Source: SSC3 sp963769585
Lineage (GTDB): Bacteria; Actinomycetota; Actinomycetes; Propionibacteriales; Nocardioidaceae
Assembly (NCBI GenBank): GCA_963769585.1
Contig: CAVYMJ010000006.1
Location: 806,001 to 870,000, forward strand
Length of the DNA: 64,000 nt
Reading direction: 5' to 3'
Both the position numbers and the translations under genes were made by a program. The notes under the pieces were generated by a model. It did no database searches, was not told the origin of the DNA, and worked only from the letters and a program-made list of their open reading frames with translations. Within the stretch, counting starts at the first letter, position 1. Every line of letters begins with the position of its first letter. Shown here piece by piece: positions 32,745 to 41,147 of the stretch.

Positions 32745-35700
32745 TCAGAACCCGATTCCGGGACCACGGGCGGGGCTCCGGGTGGGGACGGGCGATGGGT
32801 ATTGGGAGCTCGCCCGTGCCCTGGCTTCCTGTGCCTGCCGTACCTGATGTGCCTGGCGGGAGCGCTCGTCCTTCCAGGAGTCACGTTCGGTCTCGAACCG
32901 TCGGGGTCCAAGCGTTGCCAGGGCGGGCTCGTGGCGCAGCCTGGTGATGAGCCGCTGGATCTCGCTGTGTTCACGCTCGAGCTCGAGGATCCGCTCGGTG
33001 TTCTCGACCAGCCGCTGAGTGACCGCGGGCATGCCGGGGATGTCGAACCCTTCGCCCCGTGCGGCCAGGGCGGCCAAGCGGTTCAGGTGCCCGCGGACCC
33101 GATCCCGGTACGCGAGCGTCGACTTGATGTCGGCTTGTCGGTCCCAGGCATCCCACAGCTCACTACGCACTTCCCGCAGGGTCTTGCTGGGTGCGTACTT
33201 CGCCGCCTCAGTGGCGGCCAGCTCGCGGGCATGGGCGGGGCCGAGATCGGCGCGGTCGCGGCTGAACGTCTCGATCCACTGCCGGCGGGCGTCCTCCACA
33301 CTCTCGGCGACAAGGTGTGCGGCGTTGTTGTCGCGGCCACGGGTCATCGCGACGTAGGCGGACGCGGCGCCGGTGTGCTCACCCAGGACCAGGTGCGCCT
33401 GGCTCGTGGTTTCTCCTTGGGAACCGTAGACGGTGGTGGCGTAGGCGTGCTCGACGTGCTCACGGACATATGAGTGCGGCACCGTCCGTGTGCCGTGTGA
33501 CCCGACGATCTCCAGGGTGCCGTTGGCGTCGATGCCGGTGACGGTCCAGGTGTCGCGGTTGGCGACGGCCAGGTCGTAGTCGTTGCGACGGGTAGCGATT
33601 CGGTCCCCGACCCCGACCCGTTCGCCCGCGTCGGTGACCACGACGTGGATGTCCTCGACCCGGCCGGCAGTCACGAGCCGGGCTCGGATCGCTGCGTTCA
33701 GGGCAGCGACCTGTTCACGGGTGTCGGCCATCACCAACACCCCCGCAGCACGACCGGCGGTGGACAAGCGAGTAGCGGCTGCGTCGGCGATTGCTTGGAT
33801 GCGGTCTGTCTCGGTGGGATGGAGTTTGATCTGGTCACGGGCCCAGAGTGCATCGAAGACCTCACCGACACGCTGTCCAATTGCCTCACCAACCGGCTCA
33901 CGGTGGCGAAAAACTTCCACAGATTCGGGCTGATGAGCCTCACCGGATGCTCCCTGAGGCTCACCGCGATGCGTGTCGCGGTTGGTGGACCAGGTGCCGG
34001 TGCGCATCGCGAGGCTGAGGGCGGCGTACTCGGGGTCGGCGAACCGGTGCACCGAGTCGAGGGTGATGTGGGTGTCGTCGGTGACCCAGCGGGCGGCGTG
34101 GTCCAAGACGCCGCCGCGCCCGACGGCAGGGAGCTGGTGTCGGTCCCCGACCAGGGCAACCCTGGCGCCGGCCTCATCGGCGATCGTGAGCAGCGCATGC
34201 GCGGTGTCCTGGTCGAGCATGCCCGCCTCGTCAACGAGCAGTAGATCTCCGGGACGCAGGACGGCCTCAGGTTTCGGCTCGTGGGCGGCGCGGGTCCAGG
34301 TGGCGTCGGCGTCCCAGCGGTAGCCGTGCTGATAGGCCAGCCAAGCAGCCGAGGAGGTCCGGCTCCCGACCTGTCCGGCGGCGACGGCTGCCGCCTTCAA
34401 TGTGGGTGTCACGACCATCAGCTGGTGACCGAGTTCGGCGAGGGCGGTGCGGGTGGCGGCCAGGGTGGTGGTCTTCCCGGCGCCGGCCGCCCCCTCGACC
34501 ACCACCAGTCTGGCGTCGCCGGTCAAGGCCGCGACGGCTGCCTGCTGGGCCTCATCCAGACTCGCGGTGGCGACCGCTCCTGGAATGGCGGCCGTGCCAC
34601 TTCCGTCGGCGCGGGCCGCGAGTCGAGCGACGAGGTCGGCCTCGACGGCGATCACCTCGGGTGAGGTGAGGGCCCGGATGTGCTCAGGCACCCCCGGCTG
34701 GTCGAGCAACGGCAGACACGCGGTGAGAGCACGTTGCGTGAGGTCCTCGGCGAGCTCGAGCCGCGCCGAGGCGTCGGTGACGATGTTGCGTTCGGCGATG
34801 AGGCGCTCGACCTCACCACGGATGTCACCGGTGTTCCACCCCGACCGCCGTGACCCCAGCCGTGCCAGCGCGGTCGCGACGACGTGGTCTCGATCGAGCT
34901 CGCCGGGGCGCCTGTAGGCGTGGGCGAGGAGGGTGGGTTCGGGGTCGCGGTAACCGAGGTCGTACAGCTCGCGGACCCACCGGTCGGTCAGCTCGGTCCC
35001 GTCGCGGGGGATGACCTTGTCCGGCCGTGCTTGCGCCCAGGCGCGCCGGTCCCACGTGCGCCGGAGCGAGGGTCCGGGTTCCTCGCGGGGATGGGCCTCG
35101 CGCCACTCGGTCTCGTAGGCCTCGACGTTGGTTTGTATCTGCCGGGCCCGTGCACTGAACCGGCCCACGAACGGACTCAGGTCTCTGACCTCCCCGGTGG
35201 CGGGGTCGAGGGTCAACCCCTCTGCAGCGAGCGCGTCGCGGAAGCCGGGGTCGGTCATCACGGCGGCGTGCCCGATGCCGTTGAGGGCGTCGACCATGTC
35301 CCGGACCCCGACGGTGTGCAGCCCGCGCCACTTGCCCTCGCCGAATACGCGCGCGTTGATCTGTAGGTGCAGATGACGGTGCGGGTCACCGGCGCGGGAG
35401 GTGTAGTGCCGCACTACCACGGCCTCGAGTTGTTCGACCGGGATCTGCACCTGCCCGCCGCGTGGCCCCACCCGGGTGGTGGCGTGCTCCGACAGCCAGC
35501 CGATGATCTGCCGGGCCGCCGCATCCTGGGCGGCGTCGTACGCATCGGCGACCTCCGGATGCAGCGCCGCGGCCAGCGACCACGACTTCGGTCCGTTGAC
35601 CACGACCTCCACGAACCGCACCGCCGCAGGGTCGATCCGCACCCGACCACGTGCCTCACCAGTGAGCGGATCGTGGCCGCTCACCCAGGTCTCATAGGCC

Positions 35701-35915
35701 TCGCCGTCGAACGACCCGACATGGGTGACGCCGTGCTCTGGTGAGGCGACGTAGCGGTCGGCGATCCCGGTGCCCTCGGCCAGGTAGTAGTCATCGACCC
35801 GGCGGTGGTCGGCCTCGACATAGTGCCGAGCCGCGGCGGCTGCACCGCGGTAGACCTTGACGCCACCCTTCACGACCACCAACCCCGATCCACGACCTCC
35901 GACGACGTTCAACAC
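32745..35915 (-). CDS. MobF-family conjugative relaxase with helicase domain (TraA/TrwC-like)
   Basis: The 1056-aa protein starts a conjugation strand transfer by nicking oriT and staying bound to the 5' end. The N-terminal relaxase has a Tyr pair in VDDYYLAEGTG (about residue 43) and the metal-binding HUH motif in HRHLHLQINARVFG. A RecD-type helicase follows, with Walker A EGAAGAGKTTTLAA (about 475), Walker B LLLVDEAGML and GDRHQLPAVGRGG, and the late motif VYGSQGETTSQAHLVL ... AYVAMTRGRDNN. The C-terminal 200 residues are coiled-coil and charged. It is the only transfer gene in the element. Length and layout fit actinobacterial MobF proteins. Confidence 0.93.
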   Translation of the reverse strand: MLNVVGGRGSGLVVVKGGVKVYRGAAAAARHYVEADHRRVDDYYLAEGTGIADRYVASPEHGVTHVGSFDGEAYETWVSGHDPLTGEARGRVRIDPAAVRFVEVVVNGPKSWSLAAALHPEVADAYDAAQDAAARQIIGWLSEHATTRVGPRGGQVQIPVEQLEAVVVRHYTSRAGDPHRHLHLQINARVFGEGKWRGLHTVGVRDMVDALNGIGHAAVMTDPGFRDALAAEGLTLDPATGEVRDLSPFVGRFSARARQIQTNVEAYETEWREAHPREEPGPSLRRTWDRRAWAQARPDKVIPRDGTELTDRWVRELYDLGYRDPEPTLLAHAYRRPGELDRDHVVATALARLGSRRSGWNTGDIRGEVERLIAERNIVTDASARLELAEDLTQRALTACLPLLDQPGVPEHIRALTSPEVIAVEADLVARLAARADGSGTAAIPGAVATASLDEAQQAAVAALTGDARLVVVEGAAGAGKTTTLAATRTALAELGHQLMVVTPTLKAAAVAAGQVGSRTSSAAWLAYQHGYRWDADATWTRAAHEPKPEAVLRPGDLLLVDEAGMLDQDTAHALLTIADEAGARVALVGDRHQLPAVGRGGVLDHAARWVTDDTHITLDSVHRFADPEYAALSLAMRTGTWSTNRDTHRGEPQGASGEAHQPESVEVFRHREPVGEAIGQRVGEVFDALWARDQIKLHPTETDRIQAIADAAATRLSTAGRAAGVLVMADTREQVAALNAAIRARLVTAGRVEDIHVVVTDAGERVGVGDRIATRRNDYDLAVANRDTWTVTGIDANGTLEIVGSHGTRTVPHSYVREHVEHAYATTVYGSQGETTSQAHLVLGEHTGAASAYVAMTRGRDNNAAHLVAESVEDARRQWIETFSRDRADLGPAHARELAATEAAKYAPSKTLREVRSELWDAWDRQADIKSTLAYRDRVRGHLNRLAALAARGEGFDIPGMPAVTQRLVENTERILELEREHSEIQRLITRLRHEPALATLGPRRFETERDSWKDERSRQAHQVRQAQEARARASSQYPSPVPTRSPARGPGIGF

Positions 35916-35939
35916 GTCCCCTGGAAACGGCTTTCGGGC

Positions 35940-36043
35940 CGCCCCACAGGGGCGACCCGACCTACGTCATTCGTAGCATGCGTGCCGAACTCGTGTTGGT
36001 CAGCGCAGAGTGCGAGTCCCGGTTGGGAAGCGTTGGTCAGTGC
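35940..36043. promoter_or_regulatory. Candidate oriT region upstream of the relaxase gene
   Basis: The 289-bp gap 35916-36204 between divergent relaxase and sigma genes contains inverted repeats CGCCCC-aca-GGGGCG (35940-35954) and CTACG-tcatt-CGTAG (35962-35976). It also has a direct repeat GTTGGTCAGYGC (35995-36006 and 36032-36043). Relaxase genes usually lie next to their oriT, so this is the best candidate. No nic site can be assigned. Confidence 0.35.
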
Positions 36044-36145
36044 TGAAGCGCGATTCTTGGACTCCTGCACGGCCAGGTGGACAGGTAAGTGCGGTCGGAT
36101 TCAAGCGGTCGTGGCTCTCTGCGAAATGTTGAACCGGCCTTCCGG

Positions 36146-36172
36146 GGAACCTCCCGGGGAGGCTGAAGCGTC
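36146..36172 (+). promoter_or_regulatory. Candidate ECF-type promoter of the sigma factor operon
   Basis: GGAAC (36146-36150) and CGTC (36169-36172) are separated by 18 nt, close to the ECF pattern GGAAC-16/17-CGTC, although the spacer is slightly long. CCTCCCGGGGAGG lies in the spacer as a dyad. It would allow autoregulation. Confidence 0.4.
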
Positions 36173-36204
36173 ATAAGGTTGAGGCATCCGTCTGGAGGCG
36201 AGGC

Positions 36205-36705
36205 TTGAGCAAGGACGTCGAGTTCACCGAGTACGTCGGGGCGCGATGGGCGCGCCTCGTCCGTTCGGTCGTGCTCCTTGGGTGCTCGCCGGAGGAAGCC
36301 CAAGACGTTGTCCAGACGGCGATGATGCGGTGCCTCGTAAATTGGCGTCGCGTCCAGCGGGCTGATGACCCTAATGCGTACGTGTACCGGGTGGTGATGA
36401 ACTCGTTCGCCTCTGCTCGCCGCCGCCGTTGGGGGGGTGAGCGTCCGGTTGCGGTGATTCCTGACGCACCCGGTGGCGATGAGACCTCGCGGGTGGACGA
36501 TAGAGATGCCGTGGTCCGGTCCCTTGCACGGTTGAGCCATGACCAGCGGGCCGTGGTGGTCCTTAGGTTCTACGGTCACCTTGGGGAAGGGCAGATGGCC
36601 AGCGTGCTGGGAATTGCGCCGGGCACGGTGAAGAGCCGACTGTCTCGGGCACTCAAGCTGCTCGCCGAGGACCCCGACCTAGCCGAACTGCGGGGTGCAT
36701 CTTGA
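36205..36705 (+). CDS. ECF (SigE-family) RNA polymerase sigma factor
   Basis: TTG 36205 has GGAG about 7 nt upstream; 166 aa. The sigma2 region is in residues 10-75 (LVRSVVLLGCSPEEAQDVVQ, NAYVYRVVMNSFASARRRRW) and sigma4 in 105-155 (LSHDQRAVVVLRFYGHLG, GIAPGTVKSRLSRALKLL). Such factors redirect polymerase to a small regulon. Its TGA overlaps the start of a membrane protein, the usual sigma/anti-sigma arrangement. It is cargo of the mobile element. Confidence 0.92.
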   Translation: MSKDVEFTEYVGARWARLVRSVVLLGCSPEEAQDVVQTAMMRCLVNWRRVQRADDPNAYVYRVVMNSFASARRRRWGGERPVAVIPDAPGGDETSRVDDRDAVVRSLARLSHDQRAVVVLRFYGHLGEGQMASVLGIAPGTVKSRLSRALKLLAEDPDLAELRGAS

Positions 36706-37550
36706 GCGAACGCCTTTCCGAATTGCTGGAGGTAGCCGCGAACCGAGTACCTGTCGGACCAGCGCCATTGCCGGCCATCGTCACTGCTGCGGCCCGGCGG
36801 CGCGCTGTCATCGCCGGCCTAGTAACCGGTGCGGCCGTGTTGACGGTAATAGGAGCGGTTGCAGTCGCAATCACGCAGGATGCTGGCTCGTCAGCGGGAC
36901 CATCTAGTCCCGCCCCGACCACACCCGCTGAGCCGGCCGACAGCAAGTTTGTCGGCATCGGTCATGTAGCGATCGCTGTCGCGTCGAATTGGGGAACGAA
37001 TCAGACCGAGTGTGGCGTGCCTCAGCGTGACACGGTTGTCATCGATGTCACTGACGCCCCGACGTGTGTGGCCGGTCGACCTGAGGATGTCGACAGCGTG
37101 AACATCACCCAGGGTCAGCCAAGGTTCGATTTCCGTGCCGATAGCACCTTGGAGATCGACGACGTTCCCGGTCAACGACAGGAGACCTCGTGCCAACCCG
37201 CCACCACCCAACAGGCCCGCCTGTGCAGCGGAACCGTGTACATCCCATCGCTGCGCGTGTCCTTCCGTGCTGAGTCGTCCACCAGTGTTGCCGTTGTGGA
37301 CCAACTGCTCGACGGCATTCGCATTCTGCCGAACCAGGTGGCGGTCCCGGGATTTACCGACCTCGGCGGGTCTCCGCGAGAAGCCAAAGACGTCTACCTT
37401 GGCCGACTCAGCGACCTCGGACTAGCCTCGGATGTCTTGACCAAGCAGGAACCCACTGCTACCCCGGGTTACGTCCTGGATGTCGCCCCGGATCCCGGCA
37501 CCATGCTGAACCCGGACGACATAGTCACCGTCACGGTCGCCGCCAACTGA
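36702..37550 (+). CDS. Membrane protein with C-terminal PASTA domain, putative anti-sigma/sensor
   Basis: TTG 36702 overlaps the sigma-gene stop in TTGA, so translation is coupled. The 282-aa protein has about 37 cytoplasmic residues, one membrane span (about 37-58, VIAGLVTGAAVLTVIGAVAVAI), a Pro/Ser/Thr linker, an extracytoplasmic region with four Cys, and a PASTA-like domain in the last 70 residues (LTKQEPTATPGYVLDVAPDPG). PASTA domains bind peptidoglycan or beta-lactams in PknB-type kinases. The anti-sigma role is inferred from gene coupling and topology; the short N-terminus lacks a recognisable zinc anti-sigma motif. Confidence 0.75.
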   Translation: MSERLSELLEVAANRVPVGPAPLPAIVTAAARRRAVIAGLVTGAAVLTVIGAVAVAITQDAGSSAGPSSPAPTTPAEPADSKFVGIGHVAIAVASNWGTNQTECGVPQRDTVVIDVTDAPTCVAGRPEDVDSVNITQGQPRFDFRADSTLEIDDVPGQRQETSCQPATTQQARLCSGTVYIPSLRVSFRAESSTSVAVVDQLLDGIRILPNQVAVPGFTDLGGSPREAKDVYLGRLSDLGLASDVLTKQEPTATPGYVLDVAPDPGTMLNPDDIVTVTVAAN

Positions 37551-37643
37551 GCACTCCGCAGCCCCGATCCACGTGTTCGTCGAACAGCCAGCTGGAGACG
37601 TTGCCGAACCCCACGCCGTTGCGATCGCTCGCCGCGGTCGGGT

Positions 37644-38993
37644 CTAGTCGAACTCAACAGTCAGCCCCGGGTGACCATGCGCGGACCAATAGTCAATGAT
37701 GTTGTGGATCCCAACACCGACCGCAACGTGATAGCACGTCACTGGCGGGTTGTTGTCGGCGACGGGGGGGCATGCAACGATCGACTGCGTCTGACCCGCC
37801 GACTGGATTCCGCGGGCGCCGACCCGGCCGTCGGCGCGTTCCACGTAGATCGGACCCCCGCTGTCACCTGTTGCCACAGTGGCACCGGCTCCGGTATCCG
37901 CGTACCGGAAACCAGTGCAGCTCAGGCTGGTGCCTGGGCAGAAGTATCGGTACCCGGTCTCGATAATGAATCTGTTGCAGTGCTCGCCGGAGTTCGCCCC
38001 GGACACACAGACCTCATCATCCTCGTGTGGCGCGCTCCATCCACCGACGTGGTATTCGTACTTGGCTGTTCCGCTCGCCTGGTTGTAGGCGCCACCGAAG
38101 ACCTTGCCGATCGTCGCCGGACTCGCCGAGGGGTCAATGATCATCGAGTCGATGCCAGCCGCCCTGACGTCTATCGCGGCTCCACCGGCCGAAATCACCC
38201 CCGCGGGGGCGTTGTTGGATCCGTCGCGCACCTCAAGGTTTCCCGTTGGCTCGCAATGGGCGGCGGTGAGAAGACGCCCGGACCCCGCGGTGAGCATCGC
38301 GAAACCCGTGCTGCAGTACTGAGTCGGGAGAGCCGGCCATCGGAGTGCACCGCCTCCCTGCCAGGGCGGAGAGTCGTTCTGCCTGGTCGTTGGGCTGACT
38401 CCGAGACCTTCCGTTGCGTTCACGGGCACGCCTGCGGTTTGACTCAGCGAGGCATCGAGGGCCGATCGACCCGACGATGATGGGGACGCCGCGCCAGCCG
38501 AAGCCAGATCGGAGGGCAATATCTCGGCAATGAGCCCTGACATGTCCGGCGTCCTGCTCACGCCATTCACCGGGATGCCTCCTTTGCCCAACCCTGACAC
38601 GAGCAGCGTCTCACCGGCCGCGGCCAGGTCGGCAGCGGAGTAAACGGTGGAGGTCAGGGTCACCTTGACCCCATTCTCCTGCTCCCCGAGCTGCTTGGAT
38701 ACTTCCTCGGGAGGCACTCCCTTCCAGAAGACGTGCACCTCCCTCGCGCCAAGGTCAACAGTGACCTTGCCGTAGCCAGGCGACTTGTAGAGGTCGACCG
38801 TCGCAGCAACATCGCGTACCTCGTCGTTCGACGTGAGCTGCGCCAAGCGGTCGCCGTCGGGTGGCGTTGCTGGCTCTCCGCCGGGCTCCGCAGTCGATGA
38901 TTGGGGCATCGCCAATGCCACACTGATCGGGATAAGGATCGCGGCGATGCCGAGACCGATCCTGCGGTAGCGTTCTGCCGCTCGAGAGGTCAT
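37644..38993 (-). CDS. Secreted trypsin-like (S1) serine protease with propeptide
   Basis: The 449-aa protein has a signal or anchor (IGLGIAAILIPISVALA), a propeptide-like region to about residue 200 (including VFWKGVPPEEVSKQL) and a chymotrypsin-fold domain. The catalytic His is in LLTAAHC, Asp in GIDSMIIDP and Ser in ATGDSGGPIYV. Several Cys suggest disulfides. It is convergent with the sigma-PASTA unit and is cargo of the element. Its upstream region has a -10-like TAGAGT but no clear ECF motif, so control by the neighbouring sigma factor is unproven. Confidence 0.88.
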   Translation of the reverse strand: MTSRAAERYRRIGLGIAAILIPISVALAMPQSSTAEPGGEPATPPDGDRLAQLTSNDEVRDVAATVDLYKSPGYGKVTVDLGAREVHVFWKGVPPEEVSKQLGEQENGVKVTLTSTVYSAADLAAAGETLLVSGLGKGGIPVNGVSRTPDMSGLIAEILPSDLASAGAASPSSSGRSALDASLSQTAGVPVNATEGLGVSPTTRQNDSPPWQGGGALRWPALPTQYCSTGFAMLTAGSGRLLTAAHCEPTGNLEVRDGSNNAPAGVISAGGAAIDVRAAGIDSMIIDPSASPATIGKVFGGAYNQASGTAKYEYHVGGWSAPHEDDEVCVSGANSGEHCNRFIIETGYRYFCPGTSLSCTGFRYADTGAGATVATGDSGGPIYVERADGRVGARGIQSAGQTQSIVACPPVADNNPPVTCYHVAVGVGIHNIIDYWSAHGHPGLTVEFD

Positions 38994-39470
38994 TCGCTGT
39001 CCCCGCCACTCTATGAGTCGTCTCAGGAGCGCGACACGCTGTCGTCGCCTGCCTCACCTTGCTTCATTCGTCCCGGTTGCACAAGATCCCGACTTCGAGT
39101 TCGGGGCCTCGGTCCCGTACCGCGTGACGCAGGCGCGAGTTCCGCATCCAACCGCGGGTGGAGCCGATGTCGCCGACATCCTCAGCTACATCGGCGAGCG
39201 GTCCGTGCGGATCACCGCCGGCATCGTGCGAACGGGCTTCAGGAACGGGTCGCCTTCGCTCAGGTGGCCTTTCGCAACAGGCTTGGATCCGCGCTGGCAT
39301 CGCGTCGTTGGTCACGAGTGAGCCGGGTGAGATGGGATCACTCGGGCAACACTGGGGCAACACGCCGTTGAGAAGGGGCCGATCTCAGCCAATAGCCTCC
39401 ATCGGTCGAAACCCTCGCTGACGTCGGCATTCGTCGGCACCCAGCGATGTCCGGCTACTCCCGGAACGGG
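38994..39470. other. Right-end region of the element without a confident gene
   Basis: 477 bp. Open frames at 39013-39321 (+) and 39064-39363 (-) overlap each other, have no ribosome binding site that I trust and match no family I know. The region contains the protease promoter and the arm-type site at 39341-39362. Confidence 0.5.
39341..39362. promoter_or_regulatory. Candidate right integrase arm-type site
   Basis: Exact 22-bp copy of 31013-31034 with two GGGCAACA boxes, 108 bp inside attR. The matching position near both att sites is what arm-binding sites of tyrosine integrases look like. Confidence 0.6.
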
Positions 39471-39515
39471 CTCTCAAGGCGGTAGCGCCGGTTCGAATCC
39501 GGTCGGGGGTACTCG
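39471..39515 (+). repeat. attR, 45-bp copy of the tRNA-Glu 3' part
   Basis: Identical to 30900-30944. It lacks the 5' half of a tRNA and so is a fragment, not a functional tRNA gene. It marks the right boundary of the element. Confidence 0.92.
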
Positions 39516-39533
39516 TTTGAAAAGAGGTCCTAA

Positions 39534-39570
39534 CCGCGTGGACGCGGGTAGGGCCTCTTCGGCATTCTGT
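39534..39570 (+). terminator. Original tRNA-Glu terminator, now separated by the element
   Basis: GAGGTCCTAACCGCG (39534-39548) pairs with CGCGGGTAGGGCCTC (39553-39567), 15 positions with one mismatch and one G-U, followed by TTC. It immediately follows attR, where the tRNA ended before integration. The element provides a diverged copy after attL (about 30953-30990). Confidence 0.65.
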
Positions 39571-39650
39571 GCCTTGGCTGCGCTCGGGGTCTTCGCCGTC
39601 GTGTCTGATTCCCGCTAGAAAGCGTCGGTCCGGCAGGGCAGGATCGTCTC

Positions 39651-41147
39651 GTGGACATCACAGACACCGAGGCCTGCTACCGAGCGGTCAAGAGCCGCGA
39701 CCGCAGGTTCGACGGGGTCTTCTACATCGCCGTACGGACCACGGGGATCTACTGCCGACCCTCCTGCCCGGCGACCACACCACATCTGAAGAACGTCAGC
39801 TTCTTCCGGACGGCCGCTGCCGCCCAGGGCGCGGGCTACCGCGCCTGCCGCCGCTGCCTGCCCGACGCGACGCCCGGGTCGCCCGAGTGGGACGTGGCGG
39901 CTGACGTAGCGGGCCGGGCGATGCGACTGATCGCGGACGGCCTCGTCGAGCGGGACGGGGTCGAGGGCCTGGCCGAGCGGCTGGGCTATTCGGCTCGGCA
40001 CCTGAGTCGCCTGCTCACCGCAGAGGTCGGCGCCGGTCCGCTGGCGCTGGCCAGGGCCAAACGCGCACAGACGGCTCGAACGCTGATCGAGACCAGCACG
40101 ATGGGGTTCGCCGACGTGGCCTTCGCCTCAGGGTTCGCGAGTGTCCGTCAGTTCAACGACACGATCCGTGAGGTCTACGCGGCCTCGCCTACCGAACTGC
40201 GTGGTCGCTCGCGGACCAGCCGTACCAGCCCCAGCCGACTCGAGCTGCGGCTCGCCGTACGAGCTCCGTTCCAGGCCGGTGCTCTCTTGGAGTTTCTCCG
40301 CCTGCGGCTGATCCCGGGGGTCGAGGTGGCCGGCGACGACTGGTACGCGCGCAGCCTCCGGCTCCCGCACGGTCACGGCGTCGCGCGCCTCGACTTCAAG
40401 AACCTGTCCGGTCGCGGCGGGAGCACGGAGTTCGTCGGCTGCACCTTGCAGCTCTCCGATCTCCGCGACCTGTCCAGTGCTGTCGAACGCTGCCGCAGGC
40501 TCATCGACGCCGACTGCGACCCGTTGGCAGTCGATGAGGAGCTGGGCGCCGACGCGGCGCTCGCGCGGTTCGTGCGACAGCGTCCGGGGCTCCGTGTGCC
40601 GGGGCAGGTCGACGGCGACGAGGTGGCGGTCCGCGCAGTGCTCGGGCAGCAGGTGACGGTCAAGGCTGCGGCCACGGCCGCCGCGCTGCTCACCCAGCGG
40701 CACGGCGACCCGGTCGACACCGGTGTCGAGGGCGTCACGCATCTCTTCCCGTCGGCCGGCGTACTGGCGGATGCCGATCCGGAGACGCTGCCGATGCCAC
40801 GCGCCCGGGGGAGGGCCTTGGCCAGCCTGTGCCGGATGCTGGCCGAGGGAGAGGTCGCCTTGGACCGGAGCGCCGACCGCTCCGCCGTACGCGCCGTGCT
40901 TCTCGCGCAGCCCGGGATCGGCCCCTGGACCGCCGGCTACATCTCGATCAGGGCGCTCGGCGACCCCGACGTCTTCCTGCCCACCGATGTCGGGGTCAAG
41001 CACGCGCTGGGTCTGCCGCCTCGAGAGGCGGAGCGTCGGGCAGAGGCCTGGCGACCCTGGCGCTCGTACGCGCTGCTGCACCTGTGGACCTCACTGACCC
41101 TCCCGCAACGGACGAACCAGAGAACGGACAAGCCATGTGGACCTTGA
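39651..41147 (+). CDS. alkA: Ada-AlkA fusion: adaptive-response regulator and 3-methyladenine glycosylase
   Basis: The 498-aa protein has an N-Ada zinc domain with Cys residues in GIYCRPSCP and YRACRRCLP; the first Cys is the expected phosphotriester methyl acceptor. An AraC-type HTH follows (about 85-180), then an AlkA N-domain and a HhH-GPD glycosylase domain (VRAVLGQQVTVKAAATAAALL, LLAQPGIGPWTAGYISIRALGD, with the catalytic Asp after it). It removes alkylated bases and activates repair genes. It overlaps ogt by 13 bp, so both are one operon. The GTG start is at 39651. Confidence 0.93.
   Translation: MDITDTEACYRAVKSRDRRFDGVFYIAVRTTGIYCRPSCPATTPHLKNVSFFRTAAAAQGAGYRACRRCLPDATPGSPEWDVAADVAGRAMRLIADGLVERDGVEGLAERLGYSARHLSRLLTAEVGAGPLALARAKRAQTARTLIETSTMGFADVAFASGFASVRQFNDTIREVYAASPTELRGRSRTSRTSPSRLELRLAVRAPFQAGALLEFLRLRLIPGVEVAGDDWYARSLRLPHGHGVARLDFKNLSGRGGSTEFVGCTLQLSDLRDLSSAVERCRRLIDADCDPLAVDEELGADAALARFVRQRPGLRVPGQVDGDEVAVRAVLGQQVTVKAAATAAALLTQRHGDPVDTGVEGVTHLFPSAGVLADADPETLPMPRARGRALASLCRMLAEGEVALDRSADRSAVRAVLLAQPGIGPWTAGYISIRALGDPDVFLPTDVGVKHALGLPPREAERRAEAWRPWRSYALLHLWTSLTLPQRTNQRTDKPCGP

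Larger units (their letters stand above)
30900..39515. mobile_element. Integrated mobilisable element in tRNA-Glu, about 8.6 kb
   Basis: It is bounded by a perfect 45-bp direct repeat that is the 3' part of tRNA-Glu. The left end carries a tyrosine integrase pointing at the tRNA, preceded by an excisionase-like gene and a MobF relaxase. The right part carries a sigma factor, a PASTA membrane protein and a secreted protease. No FtsK/TraB-type translocase, replication protein or type IV secretion gene is seen, so it would be mobilised by another element (an IME) rather than self-conjugative. The cargo from about 36 to 39.4 kb looks less GC-rich than the flanks. Confidence 0.9.

Noticed and set aside
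39013..39363. Overlapping small frames at the right end of the element
   Set aside because: They overlap each other on both strands, lack ribosome binding sites and recognisable domains, and contain the arm-type site.
39471..39515. Second tRNA-Glu gene
   Set aside because: Only the 3' part from the anticodon loop is present; it is the attR copy.
30900..39515. Prophage remnant
   Set aside because: No capsid, tail, lysis or replication genes; a conjugative relaxase is present instead.
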